Source: Ferroplasma sp. (GTDB taxonomy: Archaea; Thermoplasmatota; Thermoplasmata; Thermoplasmatales; Thermoplasmataceae). Taken from it: a stretch of DNA of 64,000 bases. The stretch lies in NCBI RefSeq assembly GCF_031200575.1, contig NZ_CP133597.1, positions 1,364,001-1,428,000 of the forward strand. The letters run 5' to 3'. The notes beneath the pieces were generated by a model, which was given only the letters and a program-made list of their open reading frames with translations, had not been told where the DNA came from and ran no database searches. The position numbers and the translations under genes were made by a program. Positions 27,593-37,635 of this stretch are shown piece after piece. Position 1 is the first letter of the stretch. The number at the start of each line of letters is the position of its first letter.

Positions 27593-28756
27593 ATGACACA
27601 GTTCGGAATTGATTTTCAGCTTAGGGTTTACACTGGAATGGATGAAAATTCGGATCTTCCAGTATCTTTGGAGGACTGGAGAAATGCAGCCAGGAAAGCT
27701 TTGAAGGATGGCCCCTGGGGATATATAGAGGGTGCTGCCGGGAGTGAGGACACAATGGCAGAGAATATCAGGGCATTTTCCCGCTACAGAATCCGGCCGA
27801 GGTATCTTCATAATGTGGAGGAGAGAAACCAGTCAGTCACTATTTTCGGGAAAAAGCAGGATTCCCCATTCATTCTGGCACCAATCGGCGTGCAATCCAT
27901 AATACACAGGGATGCTGAGTATGCCAGCGCAGGCGCAGCTGCCTCCATGCATGTCCCATACATTCTCAGCACCGTTTCCTCTGTCAGCATGGAGGACATA
28001 GCAAAAAAATACCCGGAGAGTGAAAAATGGTTCCAGCTTTACCCCGGCAGGGATGAGAATATAATGAAGAGCATGGTGAAAAGGGCAGAAGTTTCCGGTT
28101 ATCATGCAATAGTGGTAACTGTTGACACAACCATGCTGGGATGGAGGGAGCAGGATTTAAGGAATGCATACCTGCCGTTCCTGCAGGGCGAGGGCATAGC
28201 CAATTATATTTCAGACCCAGAATTCAGGAAGCGCCTTGATAAGCCGCCTGAGGAGGATATTAACTCTGCCATAGAGGAATTCCTCATGGTTTACGTAAAT
28301 CCAGCATTCTCCTGGAGTGATTTCAGGAAAATAAGGGGCTGGACAGATCTTCCATTGATCGTTAAGGGAATTTCATCCTGGGAGGATGTAAATGCAGCAA
28401 TAAAATACGGTGCAGACGGAGTTGTGATCTCAAACCATGGCGGAAGGCAGGTTGATGGGGCCATATCAACAATAGAAGCACTGGATGAAGTTACTGACAA
28501 CAGGAATGTAAGCTGCACGGTTCTCTTTGACAGCGGCATAAGGCACGGATCGGATGCAATGAAGGCACTGGCGCTGGGAGCTGACGCAGTTCTCATAGGA
28601 AGACCATACTGCTATGCCATGGCTGTGGCCGGCCAGAGGGGAATTGAACGCTATATCGGGGAGCTAAAGGCAGAACTTGACCTGCAGATGGCCCTTGCCG
28701 GATATGAGTCTGTAACCTCCCTGAGCAGGCGCATGATTTTCAAAAAACATCAATAA
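27593..28756 (+). CDS. FMN-dependent alpha-hydroxy acid dehydrogenase (lactate oxidase type)
   Basis: An FMN-binding TIM-barrel enzyme, 387 aa. Key elements: PVSLEDWRNAARKALKDGPWGYIEGAAGSEDT at the N-terminus, VKGISSWEDVNAAIKYGADGVVISNHGGRQVDGA with the active-site His and Arg in NHGGRQ, and DSGIRHGSDAMKALALGADAVLIGRP for phosphate binding. These belong to glycolate oxidase, lactate oxidase and lactate 2-monooxygenase. Oxidation of a 2-hydroxyacid such as lactate is likely, the exact substrate unknown. A TATA-like sequence (TTATATAGG) lies upstream of the ATG. Confidence 0.9.
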   Translation: MTQFGIDFQLRVYTGMDENSDLPVSLEDWRNAARKALKDGPWGYIEGAAGSEDTMAENIRAFSRYRIRPRYLHNVEERNQSVTIFGKKQDSPFILAPIGVQSIIHRDAEYASAGAAASMHVPYILSTVSSVSMEDIAKKYPESEKWFQLYPGRDENIMKSMVKRAEVSGYHAIVVTVDTTMLGWREQDLRNAYLPFLQGEGIANYISDPEFRKRLDKPPEEDINSAIEEFLMVYVNPAFSWSDFRKIRGWTDLPLIVKGISSWEDVNAAIKYGADGVVISNHGGRQVDGAISTIEALDEVTDNRNVSCTVLFDSGIRHGSDAMKALALGADAVLIGRPYCYAMAVAGQRGIERYIGELKAELDLQMALAGYESVTSLSRRMIFKKHQ

Positions 28757-28772
28757 AACCTAAAAATTATTT

Positions 28773-30005
28773 TTATCTGGTAAGCCATCCGGACTGCTTC
28801 CAGAATGTTGCAAGCCCGTAGAGATTCACAAAGAACAGGATCCCGAGCCCCATTGCTCCGTATCCAAGTGTCCTTAGCCTCTCCTTAGGTATATTCAGTG
28901 CAATTGCACCCACGAATATTACATCACCAACTGCACCCAGGCCATACATTATCCCGTTAATAAGGAACGCCATGAAATGCCTTGGATGATAATGGAAAAA
29001 TCTGTACATAACAAAATGTGATACGCTGGTTATGCTTAAATAATCAAGATGGCCCATAATGTGCAGGAAAAACATTGCACGGAATATAAACAGTGTAAAG
29101 CCTATTATGGGTATCAGGTATATATAAAGCATTTCAAATGTGTAGAATTTTCCCCCATTTTTTGCAGTTCCATCGCTCATATTCTTGAAGAAAAAGTACC
29201 ATCCCCTCCTGGACCATCTGATCTGCTGGTTCAAAAATTTTTTGAATCCCTGCTGTGGCTCTGTCTCCACTGTTATGTCATAGTCCTTTACCATTTTATA
29301 CTTATTTTTTATCAGATAGCTGGTAAGGAGCATATCATCCCCCAGCATTACCTTCCTGCCGAATAGTTTTTTATTGAGAAAATCGTCCGAGAGCATGAAT
29401 GGCTTTATTACATCTGTTTTGTATGCAGCGCATCTTCCATCCAGAACGTATACGTTGCCGCGCCTGGACATGGATTTTGAAATCATCTCTGTAAGCCTTT
29501 CTATAAATTCTGAGGCATATGCTACCGAGGTACCGTCATTTTTAATGTGTATGTTTACACCGACCCCCGCAATCCCCTGGGCAAAATATGAAAGCATGCT
29601 TTTTAGTGTATCTGCAGGGATCAGTGTATCGCTGTCAACAAACATCACATATTCTGTATGCACCTCCTTCAATCCCTGAACAAGGGCATTTTTCTTACCA
29701 CCCCTCTCACTCAGATATATGAATCTGCCACCGTTTTCCTCTACTATGGTCTTATATGGCTCAAGGCTGGAATCCCCCACAACAATAAAGGGTGCGCCCT
29801 GCAATTTAATTGAAACTATAACCTTCCTGAACACCTCTACGTCCTCACGAAATACAGGAATTACTATAGTAGCCCTGGACGTGTCAACATCCCCAACCCT
29901 CTGGCCCTTGCTGTAAAACGTTGAGTAATACGTATTTAGGATATAATATGTAAAGGATATGATTGTCACTGCAAGAAGGGCAAGGTATATTATGATGAAC
30001 TTCAC
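28773..30005 (-). CDS. Processive family 2 glycosyltransferase, membrane bound
   Basis: A membrane GT-A enzyme, 410 aa. One N-terminal helix precedes the catalytic domain (IVIPVFREDVEVFRKVIVSI). D124-x-D126 in VDSDTLIP binds the metal/nucleotide, and QQIRWSRRGW is the Q-x-x-R-W motif of processive enzymes such as hyaluronan and cellulose synthases. Four or so hydrophobic helices fill the C-terminus from about residue 290. It should use a nucleotide sugar to make a surface polysaccharide or glycolipid. It is convergent with the hydroxyacid oxidase gene. Confidence 0.87.
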   Translation of the reverse strand: MKFIIIYLALLAVTIISFTYYILNTYYSTFYSKGQRVGDVDTSRATIVIPVFREDVEVFRKVIVSIKLQGAPFIVVGDSSLEPYKTIVEENGGRFIYLSERGGKKNALVQGLKEVHTEYVMFVDSDTLIPADTLKSMLSYFAQGIAGVGVNIHIKNDGTSVAYASEFIERLTEMISKSMSRRGNVYVLDGRCAAYKTDVIKPFMLSDDFLNKKLFGRKVMLGDDMLLTSYLIKNKYKMVKDYDITVETEPQQGFKKFLNQQIRWSRRGWYFFFKNMSDGTAKNGGKFYTFEMLYIYLIPIIGFTLFIFRAMFFLHIMGHLDYLSITSVSHFVMYRFFHYHPRHFMAFLINGIMYGLGAVGDVIFVGAIALNIPKERLRTLGYGAMGLGILFFVNLYGLATFWKQSGWLTR

Positions 30006-30264
30006 CTATAATAATGTTTTACCACTAAATAAATATTATTATAAACATAAAAGCATAACATCATGTTTTATGGATATTTTATTAAATTTTATTTAGGCTT
30101 TGGCATTCCTATCATATATGAGATTAGGCGGCATGGTCTTTTATAATGCCGGTACAGAGGACCCATATTCAGGATAAATAAATGCATGTCGATTTGATTA
30201 AATATATGAACTTCTTTAAATATAAATTTTAAAAGGCGGGAATTTTAACAGGGTAATAATAAAT

Positions 30265-32565
30265 TCATTTCCCCTTTCTTTCATCTATTAATTTTTTTAA
30301 CCCTCCTGCCTCTATGGCAACATCAATCAGGACTATGGCAAGCAGAATAACATCTATAACTGAGAATGCAAATCCGGAGAATGTGAAAAGGACACTACCC
30401 AGGAACGAGTACTGTGAGGCTTCACTGTTGACCATGGAATTCATTGCTGAAACGTATCCCGGTTTGCCCATATCTATATATGTTGCATTTGTCTGGTAGG
30501 AGAATGGCTTTCCCAGGAAATTATATGATATGTTTGTGTATGGAATCACATAAATCCCTATTCCAGATAACTTCATTGTATAGGTAAAGTTGGCAGACTG
30601 GCCCTGTGCCAGTGTCAGGTTTGATTCCATATATTTGCCTGAAACCAGGCTTGATGCGTTATGGCTGTCGTAATTATTTACAAAGGCACCCTGTGATGCA
30701 TTGAATTCCCTTACAGTATTGTTATCATTGTTGGTAATATGGACTGTTATCCTTGCCTCACTGGATGAAACCATGGTAACAGAAGTCCTGTAGCTTATGC
30801 TGGCCGGAAAGACGGCGTTGAATGATACTGCAACATCGGAGGGCGAGAATGAGCTGTACTGCACATTGGTAAATTCAGACCCGCTGGTATTCAGTGGAGT
30901 TTTTTCAGCCAGTGTCGCATTGCTAGCATAAATATTGAATTTATAATTGCTTATGCTGGTTAAATGGGCGGTGCCATTGTTATAGCCTATTCCAAGAATT
31001 GAAAGCGTAGATGAATCCTTGAATGAAACCTTTGATTTATAGTTCATAAGTGTGGAGAGATTATATGTATGATGTGTACCTGACGAATGGAAATACTGTT
31101 CGTACCCGAAAATCCCCGCAGTGAAATACATTCCACCTGTTCCGGTTGAAATTCCGGCAGCCTTCCCTGCTATGGTGCTGTTGACATAACCCGATGCCAT
31201 GGCAAAGGGACCATAATTGTTCATCCCCTCATCCCTCGCAAATATGGATGAAATGCTATCACTGTGGCTATCAACATATGCCTTCATGAATCCAGACTTA
31301 AGGGCAGCGTTCCCCGAGGGCGAGGAATAAATGTACACATTCAGTGAATAGCCTGACAGTGTAACGTTTTTAAGTGTAATAATGTGGTTGAATGTGGTTC
31401 CCATGGTTTTTCCCAATGAACTGGAAACTACTGCAGCATTGGCTCCCCCAATTGAATTCATATATCCCAGAACCAGGATATTCTGTGGTACAAAGCCACC
31501 GAAATTACTGAGGCTTATACCGTATTCTTTTGTTATGATGGAGCTCATATTGGCTGTTATGGCCACGGATCCAAACATAAGGCCTGTACTGTCCCATGTA
31601 CTGCTTCCTGAGGTATTTTCCATGGCAAAGAAATTGTAAAGATTGCCCTGCGGGGTTATTAAGCTCAGGCCGGCATCGTTGCTTCCGTTTTCAATAGATC
31701 CAGACAGGGATGCAGGGGAGTTTGTGGCAACAGAGGCGGTTCCATTATGCACTGTCACAGGAAACAGCCCACTGAGAGCCTGTTCCGGAACTGCCTGGGC
31801 TGATCCGGACGGAGCCCCCATATCAGGCGTTGCCTGGGTATATATTCCACCGGACAGCGTCATGGCAACAAATAAGAGGGAAACAAAAATGGCAAGAGAA
31901 GCAGCCACAGCCTTTCTGGAAATCTTTTTCTTTCCATGGATCAGCCTGTACGAAACACTTCCAATTATAATGGATACTGCCACAAAAATAATGTAATTTT
32001 CCAGGGCGCTTATTGCAATTCCCTCAATCATGGGCGTAATGGATGATGAAACAGAACCGCTACTGATGGATCCTGAACCGGCTATTGATGAAATATAGGG
32101 AATAATGGTTCTGAGTACAGGCTCCATGGCTATTGTTGCAAGGTTTGTGCCGGATGGTACGAATGCTGTAGCTGCAAGCAGTGTTGACATGGTTCCTGAT
32201 ATATCTCCTGAGATGCCATGTATGCCGCCTGCCCCGAATAATGATATTCCAAGTATGCCCATTGCTGCAATTGATGCAGTTCCTGTCGTGAATGCATAAA
32301 CAAGTGATGCGGATCCCCAGGCACGGAGTCCCTTCCTGGCCGAAATTCCCACTATGATACCTATTATTACCCATGCTTCAAGAATTATGCTGTTTCGGAC
32401 AGGAGACCCTGCTATTAGATAAATTATTCCAAGAATCAGCGGAAAGCGATAGCCAAAATATGGACCAAGCCAATTTACCAGTGGCCCGTAGGCCAGAGAA
32501 AGTACAGCATATGATACGAATGTTACCGATATATAGCCCACTATTAGGGCCGTAAGTTTTCCCAT
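30265..32565 (-). CDS. Large membrane protein with an extracytoplasmic Ser/Thr-rich domain, function unknown
   Basis: I do not recognise a family for this 766-aa protein. The first 235 residues contain about six membrane helices and a polar Ser/Gly-rich loop (GSGSISSGSVSSS). Residues about 255-720 form a soluble domain rich in Ser, Thr, Asn and Gly, with many N-x-S/T sites, consistent with an external glycosylated region. The C-terminal 30-40 residues hold one more helix (about 728-752) and a basic end (KKLIDERKGK). A surface or envelope component is likely. The gene lies alone between a glycosyltransferase and an aminotransferase, each with its own spacing. Confidence 0.7.
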   Translation of the reverse strand: MGKLTALIVGYISVTFVSYAVLSLAYGPLVNWLGPYFGYRFPLILGIIYLIAGSPVRNSIILEAWVIIGIIVGISARKGLRAWGSASLVYAFTTGTASIAAMGILGISLFGAGGIHGISGDISGTMSTLLAATAFVPSGTNLATIAMEPVLRTIIPYISSIAGSGSISSGSVSSSITPMIEGIAISALENYIIFVAVSIIIGSVSYRLIHGKKKISRKAVAASLAIFVSLLFVAMTLSGGIYTQATPDMGAPSGSAQAVPEQALSGLFPVTVHNGTASVATNSPASLSGSIENGSNDAGLSLITPQGNLYNFFAMENTSGSSTWDSTGLMFGSVAITANMSSIITKEYGISLSNFGGFVPQNILVLGYMNSIGGANAAVVSSSLGKTMGTTFNHIITLKNVTLSGYSLNVYIYSSPSGNAALKSGFMKAYVDSHSDSISSIFARDEGMNNYGPFAMASGYVNSTIAGKAAGISTGTGGMYFTAGIFGYEQYFHSSGTHHTYNLSTLMNYKSKVSFKDSSTLSILGIGYNNGTAHLTSISNYKFNIYASNATLAEKTPLNTSGSEFTNVQYSSFSPSDVAVSFNAVFPASISYRTSVTMVSSSEARITVHITNNDNNTVREFNASQGAFVNNYDSHNASSLVSGKYMESNLTLAQGQSANFTYTMKLSGIGIYVIPYTNISYNFLGKPFSYQTNATYIDMGKPGYVSAMNSMVNSEASQYSFLGSVLFTFSGFAFSVIDVILLAIVLIDVAIEAGGLKKLIDERKGK

Positions 32566-32595
32566 GAAAACCCATATAAGTGTTTATATATAAAT

Positions 32596-33738
32596 TTACT
32601 GAATGCTTTTAAAATATTTATCTATCCTGGAGATGCCTTCCCTTATTGTATCCTCTGAGGCAGCGTAGGAAATCCTGAAATGCTTCCAGGCCCCAAAGGG
32701 GCTTCCCGGGGTTACTATAACGTTCTGCTTATCAAGAAGATCCATGGCAAGCTCCACATCGTTTTTATTTGAGCTGTAGCCCGGGAAGGCATAAAATGCA
32801 CCTTCAGGCTCGTAAAGGCTCAGGCCATCGATCTCACTGAGCAGGGAAACAGTGAGGTCTCTTCTCTTCATGAATTCCGCCTTCATTGTTTCAACGCTGT
32901 TCTCATCATCCAGTGCCTTAAGTGCCGCATACTGTGAAACCGATGGTGCACATGTGAGTGTTTGCTGCTGGACCTTATTTGCCGCCTTTATAATGCTCTG
33001 GTCTGCAACCATATATCCGATTCTCCATCCTGTCATGGCATAGCTCTTGGAAAAACCGCTCAGTGTAATGGTTTTCTCCCTCATCTCCTCTATAGACCCG
33101 GGAGAGAACATTTTTCCCTTATAAACCAGATCCTCATATATTTCATCAGAAAGCAGGTATAAGTCATTTTCAAGAATGAAATCTGAAAGCTTTCTCAGGG
33201 ATTTTTCACTGTATACTTTCCCGGTTGGGTTTACTGGATTGTTGAACATGAATACCTTGGTTTTCGGTGAGACAAATTTCCTCATGGAATCAAAATCCAT
33301 CTCATAGTCTTCATCTGTAGGCACTGTTACGGTCTTGCCCCCATTGAGTTTTATTATATCCGGATATGATACATAGTATGGAGATGGCAGTAAAACCTCA
33401 TCGCCAGGGTCCATTATTGAATAAAGCGCCAGGTTCAGCGAGAATTTTGTGGGGGTAACAAGGACATTTGATGCCTCTGCCTGAATGTTGTTTTTCCTCT
33501 TCATCTTCTCAGCTATCTTCTGCCTCAGCTCTATTATGCCGGCAGATGGCGTATAATGGGTTTTTCCATCCTTTGCACTCTGGAATGCATACTCTATTAT
33601 TTCCTCAGGAGTGGTGAAATCAGGTTCACCTATTCCGAAATTGTATATTGTTTTGCCTGCAGCCTTTAATTCGGCGGCCCTGTTAGACATGCTAACCGTT
33701 GCTGATTCATTGATTTCATTAACCCGGGATGATACCAT
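32596..33738 (-). CDS. Class I/II aminotransferase, aspartate aminotransferase type
   Basis: A fold-type I PLP aminotransferase of 380 aa. The N-terminus has IYNFGIGEPDFTTPEEI. The substrate/PLP region is NNPVNPTGKV, and the Schiff-base lysine is in SGFSKSYAMTGWRIGY. The C-terminal arginine that binds the alpha-carboxylate is in WKHFRISYAA. The family Igamma/beta enzymes act on aspartate, glutamate, or aromatic amino acids; the exact substrate is not settled by sequence. There is no neighbour on the same strand forming a clear operon. Confidence 0.9.
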   Translation of the reverse strand: MVSSRVNEINESATVSMSNRAAELKAAGKTIYNFGIGEPDFTTPEEIIEYAFQSAKDGKTHYTPSAGIIELRQKIAEKMKRKNNIQAEASNVLVTPTKFSLNLALYSIMDPGDEVLLPSPYYVSYPDIIKLNGGKTVTVPTDEDYEMDFDSMRKFVSPKTKVFMFNNPVNPTGKVYSEKSLRKLSDFILENDLYLLSDEIYEDLVYKGKMFSPGSIEEMREKTITLSGFSKSYAMTGWRIGYMVADQSIIKAANKVQQQTLTCAPSVSQYAALKALDDENSVETMKAEFMKRRDLTVSLLSEIDGLSLYEPEGAFYAFPGYSSNKNDVELAMDLLDKQNVIVTPGSPFGAWKHFRISYAASEDTIREGISRIDKYFKSIQ

Positions 33739-33969
33739 GCTGGATTATACCTATATGGCTTAAATATTTGTCGTGGAATATTCTGAATAAAACTGCTGCC
33801 TGTATTGCTGTTATGAACCTGATAAATGCTATGTGGGATTTCATGCCTGCAAATATACCTGAAATTTTAACTGTAAATATATGGATTCTGGTAGGTTTAC
33901 TTTAAATATTATATAATTTATAAAGTTTATAAAGTAATATATTTATTAATATCATCAGGCTTTTTAACC

Positions 33970-34608
33970 ATGGGAAAGAATGTAATAATAAGCGGAGGTT
34001 CAAGGGGACTGGGAAAGGCACTGTCAGGCAGAATCTACGAAATGGGCTACGGTGTGTCAACATTTTCTAGAACCATGGTGGATTCACAGGTAGAGGAAGA
34101 TGGGAAAAAGTATATCACAACCAGGGCAGATATCAGGTATGAAAATGACATTGTACGTGTACTGGATAGGACAAAATCCATAGCAGGAGGTGCCGATATA
34201 TTAATACTTTCAGCCGGAGTGGCGGCAAGAAAGCAGGATATTCTCAGGAGCAGTGTAATTACCATGAGAAAGGTATACGAAACAAATGTTTTCGCAAACT
34301 TCAATCTCATGTCAGAGGCAATAAGGTACTTCGGGCTCAAAATGGTTGTATTTATAACCTCTGATGTGTCATTCAACAATTATCCAGGATGGGGCGTATA
34401 CGGATCTTCCAAGGCTGCCCTGGACTATATAATAAAACAGGCGTCCATGGAGACAGTTTCTCCTGTATTTTTAAGCATAAACCCCGGGGATATGGATACA
34501 GAAATGCACAGTGAGGCAGACCCTGAGTCAGATGCATCAGATCTTATTTCTGCAGATGAGGGTGCCCGTAGGGTTATATCGGCTATCATGCAGGAGATGG
34601 AAATATGA
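33970..34608 (+). CDS. Short-chain dehydrogenase/reductase
   Basis: A Rossmann-fold SDR, 212 aa, shorter than usual (about 250). The cofactor motif is SGGSRGLGKAL (GGSxGLG). The catalytic Ser lies in VVFITSDVSFNN, and the Tyr/Lys pair in WGVYGSSKAALDYI (Y-x-x-S-K). The conserved NAG motif reads SAGVAA. Substrate unknown. The last four bases overlap the start of the QueA-like gene (ATGA), so the two make a coupled pair; the SDR may act on the same metabolite or RNA precursor, which is guesswork. Confidence 0.87.
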   Translation: MGKNVIISGGSRGLGKALSGRIYEMGYGVSTFSRTMVDSQVEEDGKKYITTRADIRYENDIVRVLDRTKSIAGGADILILSAGVAARKQDILRSSVITMRKVYETNVFANFNLMSEAIRYFGLKMVVFITSDVSFNNYPGWGVYGSSKAALDYIIKQASMETVSPVFLSINPGDMDTEMHSEADPESDASDLISADEGARRVISAIMQEMEI

Positions 34609-35624
34609 ACGGCATGAAAAATATATTTGAAATGTCCTCCGTTAGGTTTGGAATTCCAAATGAGTATAACGGCCTCGGAAGGGAACAGGTAAGGCTTCTA
34701 TCAATAAACCCTGTATCAGGAAAATATGGCAGGACCAAATTCACAGGTATCACAGCAATGATCCACCCAGGCGACGCCCTGGTATTCAACAGCAGCATCA
34801 CTGTTCCGGCATCATTCAGGCTTTATTCCCCTGATCTAAAAAAATACGCCACTGTAAACATAGGATACAGGAAAAACGGTTACATTGCCGAATTCAGGGG
34901 TATTGATAATGAGGTGGAAAATGGCATGAGATTCCTGTTTCCGGACATGGAGTACATAGATGCCGGAGAACAACTGGAAAGATTTCCCAGATACAGGAAC
35001 ATAAATGTTTCAGATAATTTTAATCTGGAAATGGAAGAAAAGTCAGCAGGCAGATATATAAAATATGATAATAATATGCCTGATTTTCCAGAATGGGTAT
35101 ACAGGAATGTATATGCCAGTGTTCCAGGATCCGTTGAGTATCCATCTGCATCCAGGCCATTCACTGGTGATATTGTCAAAGAATTAAAGCGGAATGGTGT
35201 TCATATAGTCTGCATAACATTGCACTGCAATCTGGGTTCCATGGATGCAACTGAATTTGCCGGAAAGGACAGGCTTCTTCCGGAATATTACAGTGTATCA
35301 GGCGAGTCGGCACTTGCACTGAACCGGGTTAAGGAACAGGGCGGAAGGATAATAGCCGTGGGAACCACAGCAGTAAGGGCCCTGGCAACTGTATATGATG
35401 GCAGTTTCCATTCTGGCAGCGGCTACACAGAAATATTCATAAATCGCAGCACAGAAACAGGGGTGGATGGCCTCGTTACAGGAATGCATGATCCAACAAC
35501 ATCACACATAAAGCTTCTGGAGAGTTTCGTGGATATAGGGATCCTGGAAAGCGCATATGAAACAGCAATAGACTCCGGCTTCACATGGGATGAATTCGGA
35601 GATTCTACTCTAATACTGCCCTGA
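34605..35624 (+). CDS. QueA-like protein (SAM:tRNA ribosyltransferase-isomerase family)
   Basis: A 339-aa relative of QueA, which transfers the ribosyl part of SAM to preQ1 in tRNA. Recognisable pieces are GREQVRLLSINPVSGKYGRTKF, MIHPGDALVFNSSITVPASF (QueA: GDLLVxNxSxVxPA), VYASVPGSVEYPSASRPFTGDI (QueA: GSVAAPTAGLHF), VCITLHCNLGSM, GGRIIAVGTTAVRALATV (nearly identical to the QueA motif), and TEIFINRS. The QueA segments TAGLHF, FHLP and GTF are changed to SASRPF, MHDP and GSM, so it is a divergent paralog. Archaea usually make archaeosine, not queuosine, hence the function is open. Translated with an SDR. Confidence 0.78.
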   Translation: MNGMKNIFEMSSVRFGIPNEYNGLGREQVRLLSINPVSGKYGRTKFTGITAMIHPGDALVFNSSITVPASFRLYSPDLKKYATVNIGYRKNGYIAEFRGIDNEVENGMRFLFPDMEYIDAGEQLERFPRYRNINVSDNFNLEMEEKSAGRYIKYDNNMPDFPEWVYRNVYASVPGSVEYPSASRPFTGDIVKELKRNGVHIVCITLHCNLGSMDATEFAGKDRLLPEYYSVSGESALALNRVKEQGGRIIAVGTTAVRALATVYDGSFHSGSGYTEIFINRSTETGVDGLVTGMHDPTTSHIKLLESFVDIGILESAYETAIDSGFTWDEFGDSTLILP

Positions 35625-35747
35625 ATATACAGCTATGGAATAATGCCCTGTATGCTGCAATATAAAATACAGCACACCTGTAAAGGAAAAATGGATTTAT
35701 AGGCATGATCCCTGCCGGAATCGCAAATATTAATATTGTAATATTCA

Positions 35748-36488
35748 ATGATTAACCCAGTGAAGGATATACAGATATTAAAGGATGTTTTTATTTCGGA
35801 TTTATACTGTGTCTACCTCCAGGATATCTCAGCTGTGGTGATATCTGACCTGCACCTGGGCTTCGAGGAGGAGATGAACCTGCACGGGCTCTTCCTGCCG
35901 AGACTCCAGAGGGACCATGTTGAAAAGATGGTTGACAGCATACTGGACAGGTATTCCCCTGAAAGGATAATCATCAACGGGGATTTCAAGCAGGAGTTCT
36001 CCAGAAACCTGCCACAGGAATGGGATGACGTTAACCATTTCATTGATAGGTACAGGAAGGAGACAGAACTGGTGTATATAAGGGGAAACCACGATAATTA
36101 CCTCATGACAATCCTGAAGTCCAAGGGGCTCGAACTCTATGATTACTATGAGACTGAAAAATATTACATATACCACGGTGACCGTGACATGTCATTCAGG
36201 AAGCTTACCATCCTGGGGCATGAGCATCCCTCCATTGTGCTCAGGGATGAAATAGGCAGTGTTTTCAAAATACCTGCATTTGTGTACAACAACGATGATA
36301 AAATACTGATTACCCCGGCAATGAGCTTCTTTTCATCGGGAACAGATGTGTCAGATTCATTGCTGAACAACGAACATTTTACGCCTGTGCTGAAAAATGC
36401 TTCAAAAAAATTCAGGGCGTATGGAATTACCGAGGATTTCGGCCTTCTGGATTTCGGCTATGTAACCGATCTGGCACAGAAGGTTTGA
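35748..36488 (+). CDS. Metallophosphoesterase (MJ0037-like)
   Basis: A calcineurin-like phosphoesterase, 246 aa. The metal-binding motifs are all there: VISDLHLGFEEE (D-x-H), INGDFKQEFS (G-D, with Lys-Gln in place of GNHD), RGNHDNYL (GNHD), and LGHEHPSIV (GHxH). This is the pattern of the small archaeal/bacterial phosphoesterase group often encoded next to Lhr-type helicases. A hydrolytic role on nucleic acid or nucleotide phosphoesters is likely; the exact substrate is unknown. The plus-strand gene ends 2 nt before the converging citrate synthase stop. Confidence 0.85.
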   Translation: MINPVKDIQILKDVFISDLYCVYLQDISAVVISDLHLGFEEEMNLHGLFLPRLQRDHVEKMVDSILDRYSPERIIINGDFKQEFSRNLPQEWDDVNHFIDRYRKETELVYIRGNHDNYLMTILKSKGLELYDYYETEKYYIYHGDRDMSFRKLTILGHEHPSIVLRDEIGSVFKIPAFVYNNDDKILITPAMSFFSSGTDVSDSLLNNEHFTPVLKNASKKFRAYGITEDFGLLDFGYVTDLAQKV

Positions 36489-36490
36489 TT

Positions 36491-37606
36491 TTATTCCATC
36501 CTCCGCTCTCCCGGCCCCCTGTAAATGGCCCTAGGCCTGATGAGCCTTTCCTGGGTTTCCACATATTCAGTGATATGTGCCAGTATGCCTGATACCCTTG
36601 AAAGCCCGAAGAGGGTGGTGAACATGTCCACCGGGAACCCTATTGCCCTGAAAACTATTCCGGAGTAAAAATCAGTGTTTGTGTATATGCCCCTTGAACC
36701 GAAGGCATTGACACCTGTTTCCTCGAGCTTTTTTGCTGTTGCAAGTATATTTTTGAGCTCATCTGTTGTGGCAAGCATATCAGCATATTTTTTGAAGGTT
36801 TTCAGCCTGGGGTCGTATGTCCTGTAAACCCTGTGGCCGAATCCTACCAGCCTTCTCTTCCCCTTAACTATGTTATCGCTGAACCATCTGTCAACGTTTT
36901 CAGGGCTTCCTATTTCAAGGAACTGCCTGTGTGCCCCCTCAGCCGCACCGCCGTGCAGTGGCCCCCTCAGTGCAGTTACTGCAGATGCCAGGGAAGAATA
37001 CATGTCAGAAAGTGTTGAAGCAGTAACCAGTGCTGCAGTTGTGGATGCCGGTATTTCGTGGTCCATATACAGTATAAGCGCAGAATCCATTGCCCTTATC
37101 CTGTTTTTATCAGCTGTGCCGAAGCATGCCCTGAGGAATGTTTCTGCATAGGTTTCATATGGGTCCGGGTCGATGATGCTGTTTCCCTCCTTGACCCTGT
37201 AAATGTTCGCCACCATGGAAAGCACCTGTCCCAGTATCTCTGGTATTTTTTCTACGTCGTTTTCCCTGGTGTATTTATAACTCACCTCCTCAGATGCCCT
37301 TGCTGACAGCAATGTCTGCAGCATCCCCAGTGCGTCTGACTTTTCAGGCAGTGCCAGGAGTATTTTTTTCAGATAATCATCAAGAACAAGGTGCGAGTTG
37401 ATTTTATCCCTGAACTCCATTAATTCCTTTGTGTCTGGAAACCTGCCAAAGAGCATGAGGTAGGATACAGCCTCAAAGGATGACTTTTCAGCCAGATCGT
37501 TTATGTCGTATCCGCGGTAGCGCATAATTCCCTTATTGCCGTCAATGTAGGTCAGTTCAGTATACTTTATGTAAACATTTTCCAGTCCCGGGCTTATTTC
37601 TTCCAT
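36491..37606 (-). CDS. Citrate synthase / 2-methylcitrate synthase
   Basis: A type II citrate synthase fold, 371 aa. The catalytic residues are the His of HGGAAEGAHRQFLEIG, the His of LVGFGHRVYRTYDPR, and the Asp in YTNTDFYSGIVFRAIGFP. The N-terminal GIMRYRGYDINDLAEKSSFEAVSYLMLFGRFP matches the thermophilic short-chain group. Because it follows prpD, prpB and an MBL-hydrolase gene on the same strand, it may prefer propionyl-CoA (methylcitrate synthase, PrpC). Archaeal members are often bifunctional, so the preference cannot be decided from sequence. Confidence 0.9.
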   Translation of the reverse strand: MEEISPGLENVYIKYTELTYIDGNKGIMRYRGYDINDLAEKSSFEAVSYLMLFGRFPDTKELMEFRDKINSHLVLDDYLKKILLALPEKSDALGMLQTLLSARASEEVSYKYTRENDVEKIPEILGQVLSMVANIYRVKEGNSIIDPDPYETYAETFLRACFGTADKNRIRAMDSALILYMDHEIPASTTAALVTASTLSDMYSSLASAVTALRGPLHGGAAEGAHRQFLEIGSPENVDRWFSDNIVKGKRRLVGFGHRVYRTYDPRLKTFKKYADMLATTDELKNILATAKKLEETGVNAFGSRGIYTNTDFYSGIVFRAIGFPVDMFTTLFGLSRVSGILAHITEYVETQERLIRPRAIYRGPGERRME

Positions 37607-37635
37607 GGATTGTAATGCGTTAAATATATAAAAGC

